Made by a program: the position numbers and the translations under genes
Notes under the pieces: model-generated
Seen by the model: the letters and a program-made list of their open reading frames with translations, nothing else
Told to the model about the DNA's origin: nothing
Database searches by the model: none
In this document: one piece after another, positions 8,321-17,875 of the stretch
Layout: the number at the start of each line of letters is the position of its first letter
Position numbering within the stretch: position 1 is the stretch's first letter
Origin: Acidimicrobiia bacterium
GTDB taxonomy: Bacteria > Actinomycetota > Acidimicrobiia > Acidimicrobiales > Poriferisodalaceae
Direction of reading: 5' to 3'
NCBI GenBank assembly: GCA_022821985.1
Contig: JAJECP010000020.1
Location: forward strand, 33,583 to 97,582
Length of the DNA stretch: 64,000 nt

Positions 8321-9811
8321 TCAGCGGCCGGGCAGCTTCAGGTCGAGCGCATCCCAGTCGATGTCGGCGACCGATGGCTTGCCTGCCCGGGACGCTCCCT
8401 TGGGCGTGGCCCTGCCTCCCCCGCCAGTGCGCGAGCCGCCCCCGGCGCTCTTTCCACGCTTGCGAGCAGCTTTACGGCCGGCCGGACGACGCTTCGAGCC
8501 CAGACCCATCATGCCGCCCATCATCTTGCGCATCTGGGTGAACTGCTTGAGCAGGTTGCTGACCTGCGCTGATGACGTGCCGCTGCCGGCAGCGATGCGG
8601 GCCCGGCGGGAGGCGTCGATGATCTCCGGCGACACGCGCTCCGCCGGCGTCATCGACAGCACGATGGCTTCGGCGGTGGTGATGCGATCATCGTCGATCT
8701 CGGCATTGCGGACCTGATCGGAGACGCCCGGCATCATCGAGACGATGCTCTGCAGGTTGCCCATCTTGCGGAGCTGACGAAGCTGATCCACGAAATCGTC
8801 GAGCGTGAATGTGCCCTCGACGAGGCGCTGAGCGGCCGCCTCCGCCTCTTCCTGCTCGTAGACGCGCTCTGCCTTCTCGATGAGCGTCATCACGTCGCCC
8901 ATGCCGAGAATCCGGCTCGCCATGCGGTCCGGATGGAATTGCTCGAAGTCGTCGATCTTCTCTCCGACCGACGCGAAGGCCACCGGGCGGCCGACGACCT
9001 CGGCGACTGACAGGGCCGCACCGCCGCGAGCGTCGCCGTCGAGCTTGGTCAGGATGATCCCGTCCACTTCGAGCGTTGCGTGGAAGGCCTCAGCGGTCGC
9101 AACAGCGTCCTGGCCCACCATGGAGTCGACGACGAGGAAGGTGTAATGGGGTTCGACGGCGTCCGAGATGCGCGCCACCTCGGTCATCAGCTCGGCATCG
9201 ACCGCCAGCCGGCCCGCCGTATCCACGATGAGCACATCGCGGCCGGCATGGCGGGCGTGGGCGAGTCCGCCGGCCGCACAGGCCACAGGGTCGCTCGCTT
9301 GGCCCCTGTCGCCTGTTTCGCCCGCTTGGCTCCATACCTCCACATCGATGCTGCGGGCCAGCGTCCGCAACTGTTCGACGGCTGCGGGACGCTGCAAGTC
9401 GGCCCCCACCAGCAGCGGGTTGCGGCCCTGGGACTTGCACCACTGGGCCAACTTGGCTGCAGCGGTCGTCTTGCCGGAGCCCTGGAGTCCGGCCAGCAGC
9501 ACGACGGTGGGCGGTTTTGACGCGAACTGGACGTTCAGCGGGCTGGTGCCCAGGATGTCGATGAGCTCGTCATTGACGATCTTGGTGACCTGCTGGCCGG
9601 GCGTGAGGCTGGCGGTGACCTCACCGCCGACGCTGCGCTCGCGGACCCGCTCCACGAAGCGGCGCACCACCGCAACATTGACGTCGGCCTCGAGCAACGC
9701 CAATCGGATCTCGGCCAGTGCCTCGTCGACGTCGGCAGGACGCATGCGTCCGCGACCCCGCAGGCCCCGCAGAGTCCCGGACAGGCGTTCAGTCAGCGTG
9801 TCGAACATCAC
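8321..9811 (-). CDS. ffh: Signal recognition particle protein Ffh (SRP54)
   Basis: A 496-residue SRP GTPase that binds signal sequences and 4.5S RNA. The NG domain has the P-loop GLQGSGKTTAAAKL, the DTAGR motif and TKLDGDARGG. The C-terminal M domain shows GDVMTLIEKAE, the RNA-binding segment SMTPAERVSPEIIDASRR and Met-rich helices (MMGGMMGLG), then a Lys/Gly-rich tail. It lies directly downstream of ftsY, its receptor, with 9 nt between them. Confidence 0.97.
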   Translation of the reverse strand: MMFDTLTERLSGTLRGLRGRGRMRPADVDEALAEIRLALLEADVNVAVVRRFVERVRERSVGGEVTASLTPGQQVTKIVNDELIDILGTSPLNVQFASKPPTVVLLAGLQGSGKTTAAAKLAQWCKSQGRNPLLVGADLQRPAAVEQLRTLARSIDVEVWSQAGETGDRGQASDPVACAAGGLAHARHAGRDVLIVDTAGRLAVDAELMTEVARISDAVEPHYTFLVVDSMVGQDAVATAEAFHATLEVDGIILTKLDGDARGGAALSVAEVVGRPVAFASVGEKIDDFEQFHPDRMASRILGMGDVMTLIEKAERVYEQEEAEAAAQRLVEGTFTLDDFVDQLRQLRKMGNLQSIVSMMPGVSDQVRNAEIDDDRITTAEAIVLSMTPAERVSPEIIDASRRARIAAGSGTSSAQVSNLLKQFTQMRKMMGGMMGLGSKRRPAGRKAARKRGKSAGGGSRTGGGGRATPKGASRAGKPSVADIDWDALDLKLPGR

Positions 9812-9820
9812 TCATCCCTA

Positions 9821-10924
9821 CTAGCCGGCATCGACGCCGAGCAGCGCATCGACGTAGCTGTCGGCGTCGAAGTCGACGAGATCGTCGGGGCCTTCGCCGA
9901 GCCCCACCAGCTTCACCGGCAGGCCTAGTTCGGCCTCGATGGCGAAGACGATGCCGCCCTTGGCCGAGCCGTCCAGCTTGGTGAGCACCACGCCCGTGAC
10001 ATCGGTGGCCTCGGCGAAGGCCCGCGCTTGGCTCAAGCCATTCTGACCAGTCGTGGCGTCGATGACGAGCAGCGTCTCGGCAACAGCGCCCGGTTCACGA
10101 TCAGCGACCCGGCGGACTTTCGCGAGCTCATCCATCAGGTTCTTGCGGTTCTGCAGCCTCCCGGCCGTGTCAGCAAGGACCACGTCGGCACCGCGGGCCG
10201 CCGCCGCGCTGACGGCGTCATGCACCACCGAGCTGGGATCCGCCCCGGAGCTGCCCGAGATCAGCTCCGCCCCGCATCGATCCGCCCACGTCTGCAGCTG
10301 CGAGGCCGCGGCTGCGCGGAAGGTGTCGGCGGCCGCCATCACCACAAGCTGACCGTCCGTCGAGAGCCGGGCGCCCACCTTGCCGATCGTGGTGGTCTTG
10401 CCCACACCGTTGACTCCCACGAACAGCCAGACAGGCGTGGCGCCCTCCCGGTCCGGAGCGGTCGCGTGCAGCGTGCGATCCGCATCAAGCGCTGCGCGCA
10501 TCTGGTCAGCCAGCGCTTGCACCAGTTCGTCGGCATCGATGATGTCCTGATCGGCGGCAGTGCTGCGCAGGCGTTCCAGTGTGGCCATCGTGGTCGCCAC
10601 GCCGACATCGGCGCCGAGCAAGGCCTCTTCCAGGCTCTCCCACGCGGTCTCGTCAGGTTGCCGTCGGTTGATCGACGCCAGGCGCTCGCGCAGCGTGCGG
10701 CGCGATGAGGCCAGTCCCGAGCTGAAGGTGGCTGGGGTCGGCGCCCGCACCGCGACCGGCTCATCGATCGCCCGTGCCGCAGGTGGGGACACGGCGACAG
10801 GCGTGTGCGGCGATGCCGGTCTCGAGCGCCGCTGCCTTGCACGATGAACGAATGGAAGGGAGCCGAGGAGCACCGTAGCCACGACAAAGATGACAATGAC
10901 GATGAGAACTGTCGTGGTGCTCAC
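9821..10924 (-). CDS. ftsY: Signal recognition particle receptor FtsY
   Basis: A 367-residue SRP receptor GTPase. It starts with a transmembrane segment (VLIVIVIFVVATVLLG), as in many actinobacteria, followed by a basic/Pro-rich linker and the NG domain: GVNGVGKTTTIGKV, AAADTFRAAA, DTAGRLQNR and TKLDGSAKGG. It receives ribosome-SRP complexes at the membrane. It lies 11 nt after smc and just before ffh. Confidence 0.97.
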   Translation of the reverse strand: MSTTTVLIVIVIFVVATVLLGSLPFVHRARQRRSRPASPHTPVAVSPPAARAIDEPVAVRAPTPATFSSGLASSRRTLRERLASINRRQPDETAWESLEEALLGADVGVATTMATLERLRSTAADQDIIDADELVQALADQMRAALDADRTLHATAPDREGATPVWLFVGVNGVGKTTTIGKVGARLSTDGQLVVMAAADTFRAAAASQLQTWADRCGAELISGSSGADPSSVVHDAVSAAAARGADVVLADTAGRLQNRKNLMDELAKVRRVADREPGAVAETLLVIDATTGQNGLSQARAFAEATDVTGVVLTKLDGSAKGGIVFAIEAELGLPVKLVGLGEGPDDLVDFDADSYVDALLGVDAG

Positions 10925-10935
10925 TGGTCGGCAGG

Positions 10936-13900
10936 CTACCGAGGCACCGTCGCGGGCTCCCTGCCGTGCTCCGACTCGGGCTGTTCTGCCATGGGCTCGT
11001 CGGCGCCGGGTGAGCCGCCAGCAGCGATGAGTGCGGCCGCTTGGGACGGCCGCTCCGAAACGACCACGCTCGAGCCGCCGGGCGGCATGGACACGCCGTA
11101 CAGGACGTCAGCGGATTCCATCGTGCGTCGTTGGTGGCTCACGATGATCAACTGCGACTCCCGCCGGAACTCTGCCACGAGATCCAGGAAACGCTGCAGG
11201 TTGACGTCGTCGAGCGCTGCTTCGACTTCGTCGAGGACGTAGAACGGCGACGGCCGACTACGGAAGACAGCGAAGAGGTAGGCCAGTGCCACCAGCGAAC
11301 GCTCGCCGCCCGACAGCAGCGACAACCGTCCGATGCGCTTGCCGGCTGGCCGAACATCAAGTTCCACACCGCACGTGAGGAGCTCTTCGGGATCGGTCAG
11401 CGAGAGCCGGCCCGTGCCGCCCGGGAACAGCGTGCCGAACAGTTCGGCAAAGTTCCGGGCGACATCTTCGAATGCGTCCGCGAATGTGGCGATGATCTCT
11501 GCGTCGATGGCACGGATGACCTTGTGCAGCTCTCTGCGGCTGTTGCGCACATCCGCCAGCTGGGTGGCCACGAATTCGAAGCGCTCCGAGGCCTCCTCGT
11601 ATTCCGACAGCGCCAGCGGGTTCACCGGGCCCAGACGGTTCAGATCCGCACGAAGTGCCCGCTCGTGCGCCGAGGCGGTGACGCCGTCGGGCAGCGGCGG
11701 CGGCGATGCAGCAAGCGCCGTCGCCGGGTCTGCGTTGAAGTCCGCACGCAGCGCCGAGATCAGGGCGTCGCGCTTGGTGCGCCGTTCCGCATCCGCCACG
11801 TCGAGAGCCGCCAGCTCAGTGCGCAACTGCTCTAGGCGGGAAGCAGCAGCGTCGCGCTCGTGACGGAGTGCATCGAGACGTTCCGTGAGCTGCCGAATGA
11901 GCTCGGTGCGGGCCTCGTGGCGAGAACGCAAGTGGCGCGCCTCGGCATCGAGGCGTTGACGGTGCTGCGAGAGCAGCAGCGCAAGATGATCCAACCCCGA
12001 CACGATGACTTCGGCCCTGTCCAGCCGAGCGGCAGCGGCTGCGTGGGAGCTCTCGTGACCTGCGAGACGCTGGGAAATGGCACCGAGCCGCTCGGCGAGC
12101 GCCGACCGGCGCTGCTGCTGCGCGGCGGCCCGGTCGTGGGCGGCCTGAGCCTGAGCGGCCTGCCGGGCCGCAGCAGTGGCGATGCGGCGCCGCAGCGTCT
12201 CCGCTGTGCGCTGAGCCTGCTGGAACGCATCGAGCGCGGCCCGGTGCACCTGCTGTGCCGAAGCCCACGCTGCGGCAGCCTGACGATGGTCGTGGGTCAG
12301 GTCGTCAATCCGTCCGCGGGCGTGATCGAGCGCCGCGGTGGCCGCAGCCGGTCCCGTGCTGCCGATCCGCCAACGTCGAGGCCCGAACCGGTCGCCGTTT
12401 GCCGTCACGAAGACCGCGTCGCGGTCGGCCAGCGCGCGGTCGTACGCGCTCGACCAATCGCCTGGAACACAGATCGCTGCACCGACAACGGCGTCCAGCA
12501 ACGTCTCGAGCTCGTCGCGGCACCACTCCGGAGCTTCGACAGCCACCTGCAGATGCGGCCGCACCAACTCGCCGTCTGCTGCCTGGCGGCTCGGTTCGCG
12601 AGCGACGGGCAGCTTGTCGAGCGAGATCACCGAGCCGTTCGTATCGCTGTCAGCAAGCGCTGCAAGCGCCGCGGAAGCTGCGCTGTCATCGCGAACGACG
12701 ACTGCGAGCAGCGCTCCGTCCGCAGCAGCCTCGGCGGCAGCCTCCCAGCCGTCATCGATCGTCACCAGATCGCCGAGCACACCGACGACGCCGGCCACGC
12801 CATCCAGCGCAGCGATGCCGGAATCGGTGCGTGCAGCGGCGACGGCCGACGCCAACGCCTCGAACCGCCCGATCCAGTGCTGCAGCTCCTCCGCCGAGCT
12901 CCGCTGATGCTCGTCGGCCTCTGACAGCGTGGCGGCTGCGGTTGCGAGACGCGCTTCGGCCTCGGCACTGGCCTCTTCAGCCGCATTCACCGCCGCATTG
13001 TCGCCGGTCTCCAAGTTCGCTTCGTCCGGCGGTTCCTTCGAAGGCGAAGACTGCGCGGGGGCTGCGTCGATCTCTGCCAGTTCGGCTGAGACGCGTGCGT
13101 GCTCGTCGGTCAGCGTCACCACTACGTCGGAATCGAGCAGGGCGTTGCGCTCTCGCTCGACTGAGCGCATTCGCTCATACGTCTGGCCGATCAAGCCGCG
13201 CGCCCGCTCCGACAGCGACACCGCCCGCGGCAGCCGATCAGCCGGCTCGGCTGACAGTTGTGCGAGCTGTGACTGCGCGCCGTCGATCGCCCCGTCGATG
13301 TCGGAAATCGATGCCGCCGCCGCTTCCTGCTGGGCTGCGAAGGTGACCCGCCGAGCGTCGGACGTGCTCTGCCCCGCCTGATGTGCAGCCAGCTCACGTC
13401 CCGCGTTGTAGAGCTGAAGCTCGGCCAGTTCTGCGCTGATCTCCCGGTGCCGCTGAGCAGCGGTGGCCTGCCGCTCCAGCGGCCGAAGCTGGCGACGCAG
13501 CTCACGCTGCAGATCCACCAGGCGAGTCACATTTGCCTCGGTGCCCTCCAGCCGCCGCTCGGCGCGCTCCTTGCGGCGACGGAACTTCAGCACACCGGCC
13601 GCTTCCTCGATCAGCGCTCGCCGTTCTTCGGGACGGGCTGCCAGGACCTGCTCGATCTGGCCTTGGGCCACGATGATGTGCTGCTGGCGGCCGACCCCGG
13701 CGTCGTTGAGCAGTTCCTGCAGATCGAGCAGCCGGCAGGGCGTCCCATTGAGTGCATACTCGGATTCGCCCGAGCGGAACAACGTGCGAGTGATGGCTAC
13801 TTCTGCAGTCTGCGTGGGCAGCGTCTGCGACTCGTTGTCGATGATCAGGGTGACTTGTGCTCGGCCCAGAGCCGTCCGGCGATCAGTACCCGCGAAAACG

Positions 13901-14091
13901 ACGTCGTCCATCCGCTGGCCTCGCAATGCGCGCGGCCCCTGCGCACCGAGCACCCACGCGATGGCGTCGACGACGTTCGACTTGCCGCTGCCGTTCGGGC
14001 CCACCACCACCGTGACGCCTGGCTCGAAGGTGAGCGTGGCTGTGTCTGCAAACGACTTGAAACCGGACAGTGTCAGGGAGCGAAGGAACAC
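10936..14091 (-). CDS. smc: Chromosome segregation ATPase SMC
   Basis: A 1051-residue condensin subunit. The N-terminal head has Walker A VGPNGSGKSNVVDAI and the Q-loop region QQHIIVAQGQIEQVL. Two long Ala/Arg/Glu-rich coiled coils flank a hinge at about residues 430-560 (GVVGVLGDLVTIDDGWE). The C-terminal head has signature LLSGGERSLVALAYL and Walker B FYVLDEVEAALDD. Typical SMC proteins are near 1150-1200 residues, so the coiled-coil arms are short. It is followed by ftsY and preceded by mutM and rnc, the conserved rnc-smc-ftsY order. Confidence 0.96.
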   Translation of the reverse strand: MFLRSLTLSGFKSFADTATLTFEPGVTVVVGPNGSGKSNVVDAIAWVLGAQGPRALRGQRMDDVVFAGTDRRTALGRAQVTLIIDNESQTLPTQTAEVAITRTLFRSGESEYALNGTPCRLLDLQELLNDAGVGRQQHIIVAQGQIEQVLAARPEERRALIEEAAGVLKFRRRKERAERRLEGTEANVTRLVDLQRELRRQLRPLERQATAAQRHREISAELAELQLYNAGRELAAHQAGQSTSDARRVTFAAQQEAAAASISDIDGAIDGAQSQLAQLSAEPADRLPRAVSLSERARGLIGQTYERMRSVERERNALLDSDVVVTLTDEHARVSAELAEIDAAPAQSSPSKEPPDEANLETGDNAAVNAAEEASAEAEARLATAAATLSEADEHQRSSAEELQHWIGRFEALASAVAAARTDSGIAALDGVAGVVGVLGDLVTIDDGWEAAAEAAADGALLAVVVRDDSAASAALAALADSDTNGSVISLDKLPVAREPSRQAADGELVRPHLQVAVEAPEWCRDELETLLDAVVGAAICVPGDWSSAYDRALADRDAVFVTANGDRFGPRRWRIGSTGPAAATAALDHARGRIDDLTHDHRQAAAAWASAQQVHRAALDAFQQAQRTAETLRRRIATAAARQAAQAQAAHDRAAAQQQRRSALAERLGAISQRLAGHESSHAAAAARLDRAEVIVSGLDHLALLLSQHRQRLDAEARHLRSRHEARTELIRQLTERLDALRHERDAAASRLEQLRTELAALDVADAERRTKRDALISALRADFNADPATALAASPPPLPDGVTASAHERALRADLNRLGPVNPLALSEYEEASERFEFVATQLADVRNSRRELHKVIRAIDAEIIATFADAFEDVARNFAELFGTLFPGGTGRLSLTDPEELLTCGVELDVRPAGKRIGRLSLLSGGERSLVALAYLFAVFRSRPSPFYVLDEVEAALDDVNLQRFLDLVAEFRRESQLIIVSHQRRTMESADVLYGVSMPPGGSSVVVSERPSQAAALIAAGGSPGADEPMAEQPESEHGREPATVPR

Positions 14092-14118
14092 GGCAGCTCG
14101 AAGTGTGAGGGTTGGCGT

Positions 14119-14949
14119 CTACACCTGATAATCGCAGTAGTGGTGCGTCACACCCCGGATGACCGTGGTGAGGACATCGCCCCGGCCATTGCGGCATCGC
14201 TCGCCCGCCCGCCCGAAGACTTCGAGATAGGGATCGAAGCCCCCTGACTTGCCGAAGATGTCGAGATGGCCGCTGGTGCCCGAACCCCGGTACTTGATGG
14301 AGTTATGAACCGTTTCGACGATGGCGCGGTAGAGCCGCCGCACTTCTTGGGTGTTCAGTTCGCTGGCAACTCGTGCATGGGAGAGGCGCGCTGCATGCAG
14401 CACCTCGTCGGAATACATCGGTCCGAGCCCCACGACGAAGGTCGGGTCCAAGAGCAGTTCGCGGATGGTGTCGGAACGACCGCGCAGCATGAGGGCGAAG
14501 TCGGTCCAGGGCATCGGCATGTCAACCGGGTCGAAGCCGAGATCGACCTGGTCCGGGAACACTTTGTGGTAGCGGTTCTTGGCGATCACGCGCAGCGTCG
14601 CCTCAGCACCTGAGTCGAGCAGGCGCAACTGTCCGCCCTTGGTGAACGTCAGCACGACCTTGGTGTCGGGATCCTGGGGCGTTCTGGACGTGGCCCGCCG
14701 CAGTGACCCTGTAGCGCCGAAGTGCGCCACCATGACCTCGTCCGGCTCAAGGTCGAACAGCAGCAGCGTGCCGTCGCGAGACACCGACAAGATCTTCTTG
14801 CCTTCGAGCAGGTCGGCGAACTGCTGCTTCGACCGCATGGCCGGCAGTGCCTTCTTGGTGCCCGGGACATCGACCGTTTTGACCCGGCGGCCCGTGATTT
14901 CCTTGTCGAGATCGCGTCGGGCGATCTCGATCTCCGGCAATTCAGCCAT
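14119..14949 (-). CDS. mutM: Fpg/MutM-family DNA glycosylase homologue with lost catalytic residues
   Basis: A 276-residue protein with the Fpg/Nei fold: N-terminal ELPEIEIARRDL, VAHFGATGSLRR, the helix-two-turn-helix DPTFVVGLGPMYSDEVLHAA, and a terminal zinc-finger region. Active MutM begins MPELPE and uses Pro2 as the nucleophile; here residue 2 is Ala (MAELPE). The ATG is fixed by its overlap with the rnc stop. The finger keeps only two of four Cys (ERCRNG and HHYCDY). It is therefore probably inactive on 8-oxoguanine or works differently. Its place between rnc and smc is the normal fpg position. Confidence 0.88.
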   Translation of the reverse strand: MAELPEIEIARRDLDKEITGRRVKTVDVPGTKKALPAMRSKQQFADLLEGKKILSVSRDGTLLLFDLEPDEVMVAHFGATGSLRRATSRTPQDPDTKVVLTFTKGGQLRLLDSGAEATLRVIAKNRYHKVFPDQVDLGFDPVDMPMPWTDFALMLRGRSDTIRELLLDPTFVVGLGPMYSDEVLHAARLSHARVASELNTQEVRRLYRAIVETVHNSIKYRGSGTSGHLDIFGKSGGFDPYLEVFGRAGERCRNGRGDVLTTVIRGVTHHYCDYQV

Positions 14950-15706
14950 GAGCGGGCTCCTCTGCATCGACAGGTGGATCGTCAAGGTCTGCGAGGCGAA
15001 TGCACGCAGCTTGCGCCGCGCGACGCTCGGCAGCACGCTTGGTGGAACCCTCGCCGCGCCCCCAGACCTCATCGAATACGCGCGCCGCGGCAACGAATTG
15101 AGGGCGGTGCGCAGGTCCCGAGCTCGACACGTCGTAGGTGGGCTCGGTGCCGAATTGCCTAGCCACGAGTTCTTGCAGCCGGTTCTTTGCTTCACGCGTG
15201 CCCGGCTCGCTCGCCGCTTCGGAGAGACGCTCGCCCAGCAGCCGCTCGACGATGTCGCGAGCAGCACCGAGGCCGCCGTCGAGAAACACGGCGCCCAGCA
15301 CCGCTTCGAGCCCATCGGCCAGGATCGACTCCTTGTCGGCGCCACCGGTCGCAGCCTCACCCTTGCCCAGCAGCAGTGCCTGCCCGAGCTCGCAGTGCCG
15401 AGCGGCTTCGGCCAACGCGCCGGCGTTCACCACGGCGGATCGCACCGCACTCAGGTCACCTGGTCCGAGATCAGGCCAGCGCGTCACTGCAAGCTGGCAG
15501 ACACACAGACCCAGCACGGCGTCTCCGAGGAACTCCAAGCGTTCATTGGAGGCCACCTGCGATCCCGTCGGCTGTTCCACGTTGCGCTCATGGCACCAGC
15601 TCCGGTGCGACAGCGCCTCGGTCAGAAGTCCGGCGTCAGCAAAGCGATATCCGACACGCCTCTCAAAGCTGTCGTGCTCAGCGAGTTCGGCGACAGCGGC
15701 CTCCAC
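14942..15706 (-). CDS. rnc: Ribonuclease III
   Basis: A 254-residue double-strand-specific endoribonuclease that processes rRNA precursors. The catalytic signature NERLEFLGDAVLG is intact and ILADGLEAVLGAVFLDGG supplies the second acidic site. The C-terminal dsRNA-binding domain (KNRLQELVARQFG to STKRAAERRAAQAA) is complete. It follows acpP by one nucleotide and its stop overlaps the mutM start (ATGGCTGA). Confidence 0.97.
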   Translation of the reverse strand: MEAAVAELAEHDSFERRVGYRFADAGLLTEALSHRSWCHERNVEQPTGSQVASNERLEFLGDAVLGLCVCQLAVTRWPDLGPGDLSAVRSAVVNAGALAEAARHCELGQALLLGKGEAATGGADKESILADGLEAVLGAVFLDGGLGAARDIVERLLGERLSEAASEPGTREAKNRLQELVARQFGTEPTYDVSSSGPAHRPQFVAAARVFDEVWGRGEGSTKRAAERRAAQAACIRLADLDDPPVDAEEPAHG

Positions 15707-15707
15707 G

Positions 15708-15998
15708 TCAGCCGACGCGCTCCATCACGTAGTCAATGGCATCGCGCACGGTCTTGAGGTCTTCGAGGTCTTCGTCTTCGATGCGAAAGCCCACCGTGCG
15801 GTCCGACAGCTCCTCTTCCAGCGCCTCGACCAGTTCGATCAGTGCCAGCGAATCGGCTCCGAGGTCGTCCACAAACGAGGACGACTCGGCGACCGCCGAG
15901 GGTTCCAGCTCCAAGATGTCGGCGAGCTGGTCGCGGATGAGATCGAAGACCTCCTCGCGCTCGGGGGGACTCTGGCGCACGTGAGTTTCGGCGGGCAT
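15708..15998 (-). CDS. acpP: Acyl carrier protein
   Basis: A 96-residue carrier protein. The phosphopantetheine attachment Ser lies in DLGADSLALIELVEALEEEL, the canonical DSL motif, and an acidic helical domain surrounds it. It carries fatty-acid intermediates in the cytoplasm. The start is either this ATG or a GTG three codons upstream; neither has a strong ribosome-binding site. The neighbours plsX and rnc form the common plsX-acpP-rnc order. Confidence 0.94.
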   Translation of the reverse strand: MPAETHVRQSPPEREEVFDLIRDQLADILELEPSAVAESSSFVDDLGADSLALIELVEALEEELSDRTVGFRIEDEDLEDLKTVRDAIDYVMERVG

Positions 15999-16011
15999 GG
16001 CGGCCACGAGC

Positions 16012-17004
16012 CTACCGGTGGTCCGCAGGAGGCGACGGGAGGCTGACGGCCGCCAGCTCGCCCAGCAAATCAGCCTCGACCATCCGGTGGGCGGACCTGA
16101 TGGCGCTCGTGATGGCCTTCGGACTCGACGAACCGTGCGCGATCACACAGACTCCCCGAACGCCGAGCAGCATCGCTCCGCCGATGTTGTCGGCGCTCAT
16201 TTCGTCGGCGAGCGGCGCCAGCAGGCGAAGTGCTTCTGCGCCCGCCTCCCCGCCCTCGGCGAGACGTTCGAGGATCAGACGCACGAAGAACGACGCCGTG
16301 CCTTCGAGAGATTTCAGGAGCACGTTGCCGGTGAAGCCGTCAGTGACCACGACATCGACGGGGCCGTCGAGGAGATCGCCCCCTTCGACGTTGCCGTAGA
16401 AATCGATCTCGTCGTCGGCCGCAAGCAGCTGATGAGTCTCCTTGACGAGCATGTTGCCCTTCTCGGGCTCCTCGCCGATCGAGAGCAACCCGACCCGCGG
16501 TGCCGCCACGCCGAAGCGGATGCGGCTGTACGCCGAGCCGAGCCGGGCGAACTGGTGCAGCCACTGGGCGCTGCAGTCGGCCATCGCGCCCGAGTCGAGC
16601 AGCACGCGTGCAGTGCGGCCTCCGGGGACGGGAAACGCTGTCGCTATGGCCGGGCGGGCAACTCCGGGCAGGCGCCTGAGCCTCAGCAGGGCTGCGGCCG
16701 CTACGGCACCGGTGTTGCCGGCGCTCACCATCGCCGAGGCCTCGCCGTCGCGCACTGCGTTCACCGCACGGCTGATCGACGAGTCCTTCTTGGTCCGCAC
16801 CGCACGGCTCGGCTCCTCGGACATCTCGATGACGTCTGCGGCCTCGATCATCGGGAGCGACTCGCCGCCGACAGCGGCGATCGCATCGCGGCGACCCACG
16901 AGGACGACATCGAGGCCCTCGCGCACGGCCTCCAGCGCACCCTCCACGACCGCAATGGGGGCATCATCGCCGCCCATTGCGTCCACGGCGACCGGCAGCG
17001 TCAT
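16012..17004 (-). CDS. plsX: Phosphate acyltransferase PlsX
   Basis: A 330-residue acyl-ACP:phosphate acyltransferase that makes acyl-phosphate for phospholipid synthesis. Family blocks are clear: VAVDAMGGDDAP at the start, SAGNTGAVAAAALLRLRRLPGVARPAI, LLSIGEEPEKGN, FYGNVEGGDL, VVTDGFTGNV and GLRGVCVIAHGSS-like (GVRGVCVIAHGSS). It follows rpmF and precedes acpP, whose product is its partner. Confidence 0.96.
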   Translation of the reverse strand: MTLPVAVDAMGGDDAPIAVVEGALEAVREGLDVVLVGRRDAIAAVGGESLPMIEAADVIEMSEEPSRAVRTKKDSSISRAVNAVRDGEASAMVSAGNTGAVAAAALLRLRRLPGVARPAIATAFPVPGGRTARVLLDSGAMADCSAQWLHQFARLGSAYSRIRFGVAAPRVGLLSIGEEPEKGNMLVKETHQLLAADDEIDFYGNVEGGDLLDGPVDVVVTDGFTGNVLLKSLEGTASFFVRLILERLAEGGEAGAEALRLLAPLADEMSADNIGGAMLLGVRGVCVIAHGSSSPKAITSAIRSAHRMVEADLLGELAAVSLPSPPADHR

Positions 17005-17038
17005 CAGCCCGGCCCCGAGGTTGCCATTCGGCTCTGCC

Positions 17039-17218
17039 CTAGGCGATATCGAGGGCTTGGCGACCGCCGTACCAACCGCACTGCCCGCAAACTCGGTGGG
17101 GCAGCTTTGCAGCGCCGCAACGGGGGCACAGGCTCCGCGGCGCCTCGGCCAGACGCCACGCCGCAGCGCGACGCGAACGCGTCTTGCTCTTGGATGTCTT
17201 CTTCTTGGGGACTGCCAC
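17039..17218 (-). CDS. rpmF: 50S ribosomal protein L32
   Basis: A 59-residue L32: basic N-terminus AVPKKKTSKSKTRSRRAAW-like followed by a zinc ribbon with CPRCG and CGQCGWY. The GTG at 17218 is preferred because GAGGAG lies 8 nt upstream and the product then begins with the family's VAVPKKK. It sits between the DUF177 gene and plsX, the usual neighbourhood. Confidence 0.94.
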   Translation of the reverse strand: MAVPKKKTSKSKTRSRRAAAWRLAEAPRSLCPRCGAAKLPHRVCGQCGWYGGRQALDIA

Positions 17219-17305
17219 CGTTCGGGCTCCTCGATCGGATCGACTCCTCGAGCGGACCATGCAGCCTATCCATTGGCGCTCCCGACCCGATACGCGAACC
17301 GGATT

Positions 17306-17875
17306 TCAAGAGGTCTCATCCGTGCGGCCCCGCAGCGCCTCCAGCGCCTCCAGCGCCTCCCAGCGCGGATCTGCGAGCTCCGCCGAGCCGCCTTCGGACG
17401 CTTCTTCGCTGGCCTCGGCGAGCTCTGCAGGAAGGTTCGGGCACGGCTCGGGATGCGGGCACCGGATGGCCTCGATGGGCAGCTCCAGCAGCACCGCCTC
17501 TCGCACCATCGGAGTGAGGTCTGCGTATTCGGGGCCGAGCCGGTATTGCTCGCCCTCACGAGGCTCGGAGGTGAACACCTCGCGGACCGCCGTCCGCACC
17601 TCCCCGTCGAGCAGCAGCCAGCAACGAGCGCACGGACCCCTCCAAGCGGCAGTGACCTCACCGGCAACGCTGAGTCCGCCGCCGATCAGTTCCAGCGCCA
17701 CAGCCACATCGACATCGCTGTCGAGCGGCACTTCGACATCCGCGATGCGCAGGACGTCTCGTGATTCAGGGTCGAGCAGTGCTGACGCTGGCACCGTCGC
17801 AGACCACGCGAGCTGACCGTCCGAAATCAGTCGCAGGGGCACAGACAGGGACCCGTGACGGTCCCCCTTGCTCAC
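17306..17875 (-). CDS. DUF177 (YceD) family protein
   Basis: A 189-residue member of the DUF177/YceD family, nearly always encoded immediately before rpmF and implicated in 23S rRNA processing in other organisms. The Cys pair CARCW after a beta-strand region and the later CPHPEPCPNL are the recognisable features, together with VPLDSDVDVAVALELI and GEVTAAWRGPCARC. The C-terminus is acidic and Ala-rich. Its GTG/ATG start overlaps the preceding coiled-coil gene by 4 nt. Confidence 0.88.
   Translation of the reverse strand: MSKGDRHGSLSVPLRLISDGQLAWSATVPASALLDPESRDVLRIADVEVPLDSDVDVAVALELIGGGLSVAGEVTAAWRGPCARCWLLLDGEVRTAVREVFTSEPREGEQYRLGPEYADLTPMVREAVLLELPIEAIRCPHPEPCPNLPAELAEASEEASEGGSAELADPRWEALEALEALRGRTDETS

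Noticed and set aside
14119..15360. 413-codon version of the MutM frame
   Set aside because: The first part is the antisense-like shadow of rnc; the ELPE start and overlap with the rnc stop fix the ATG at 14949.
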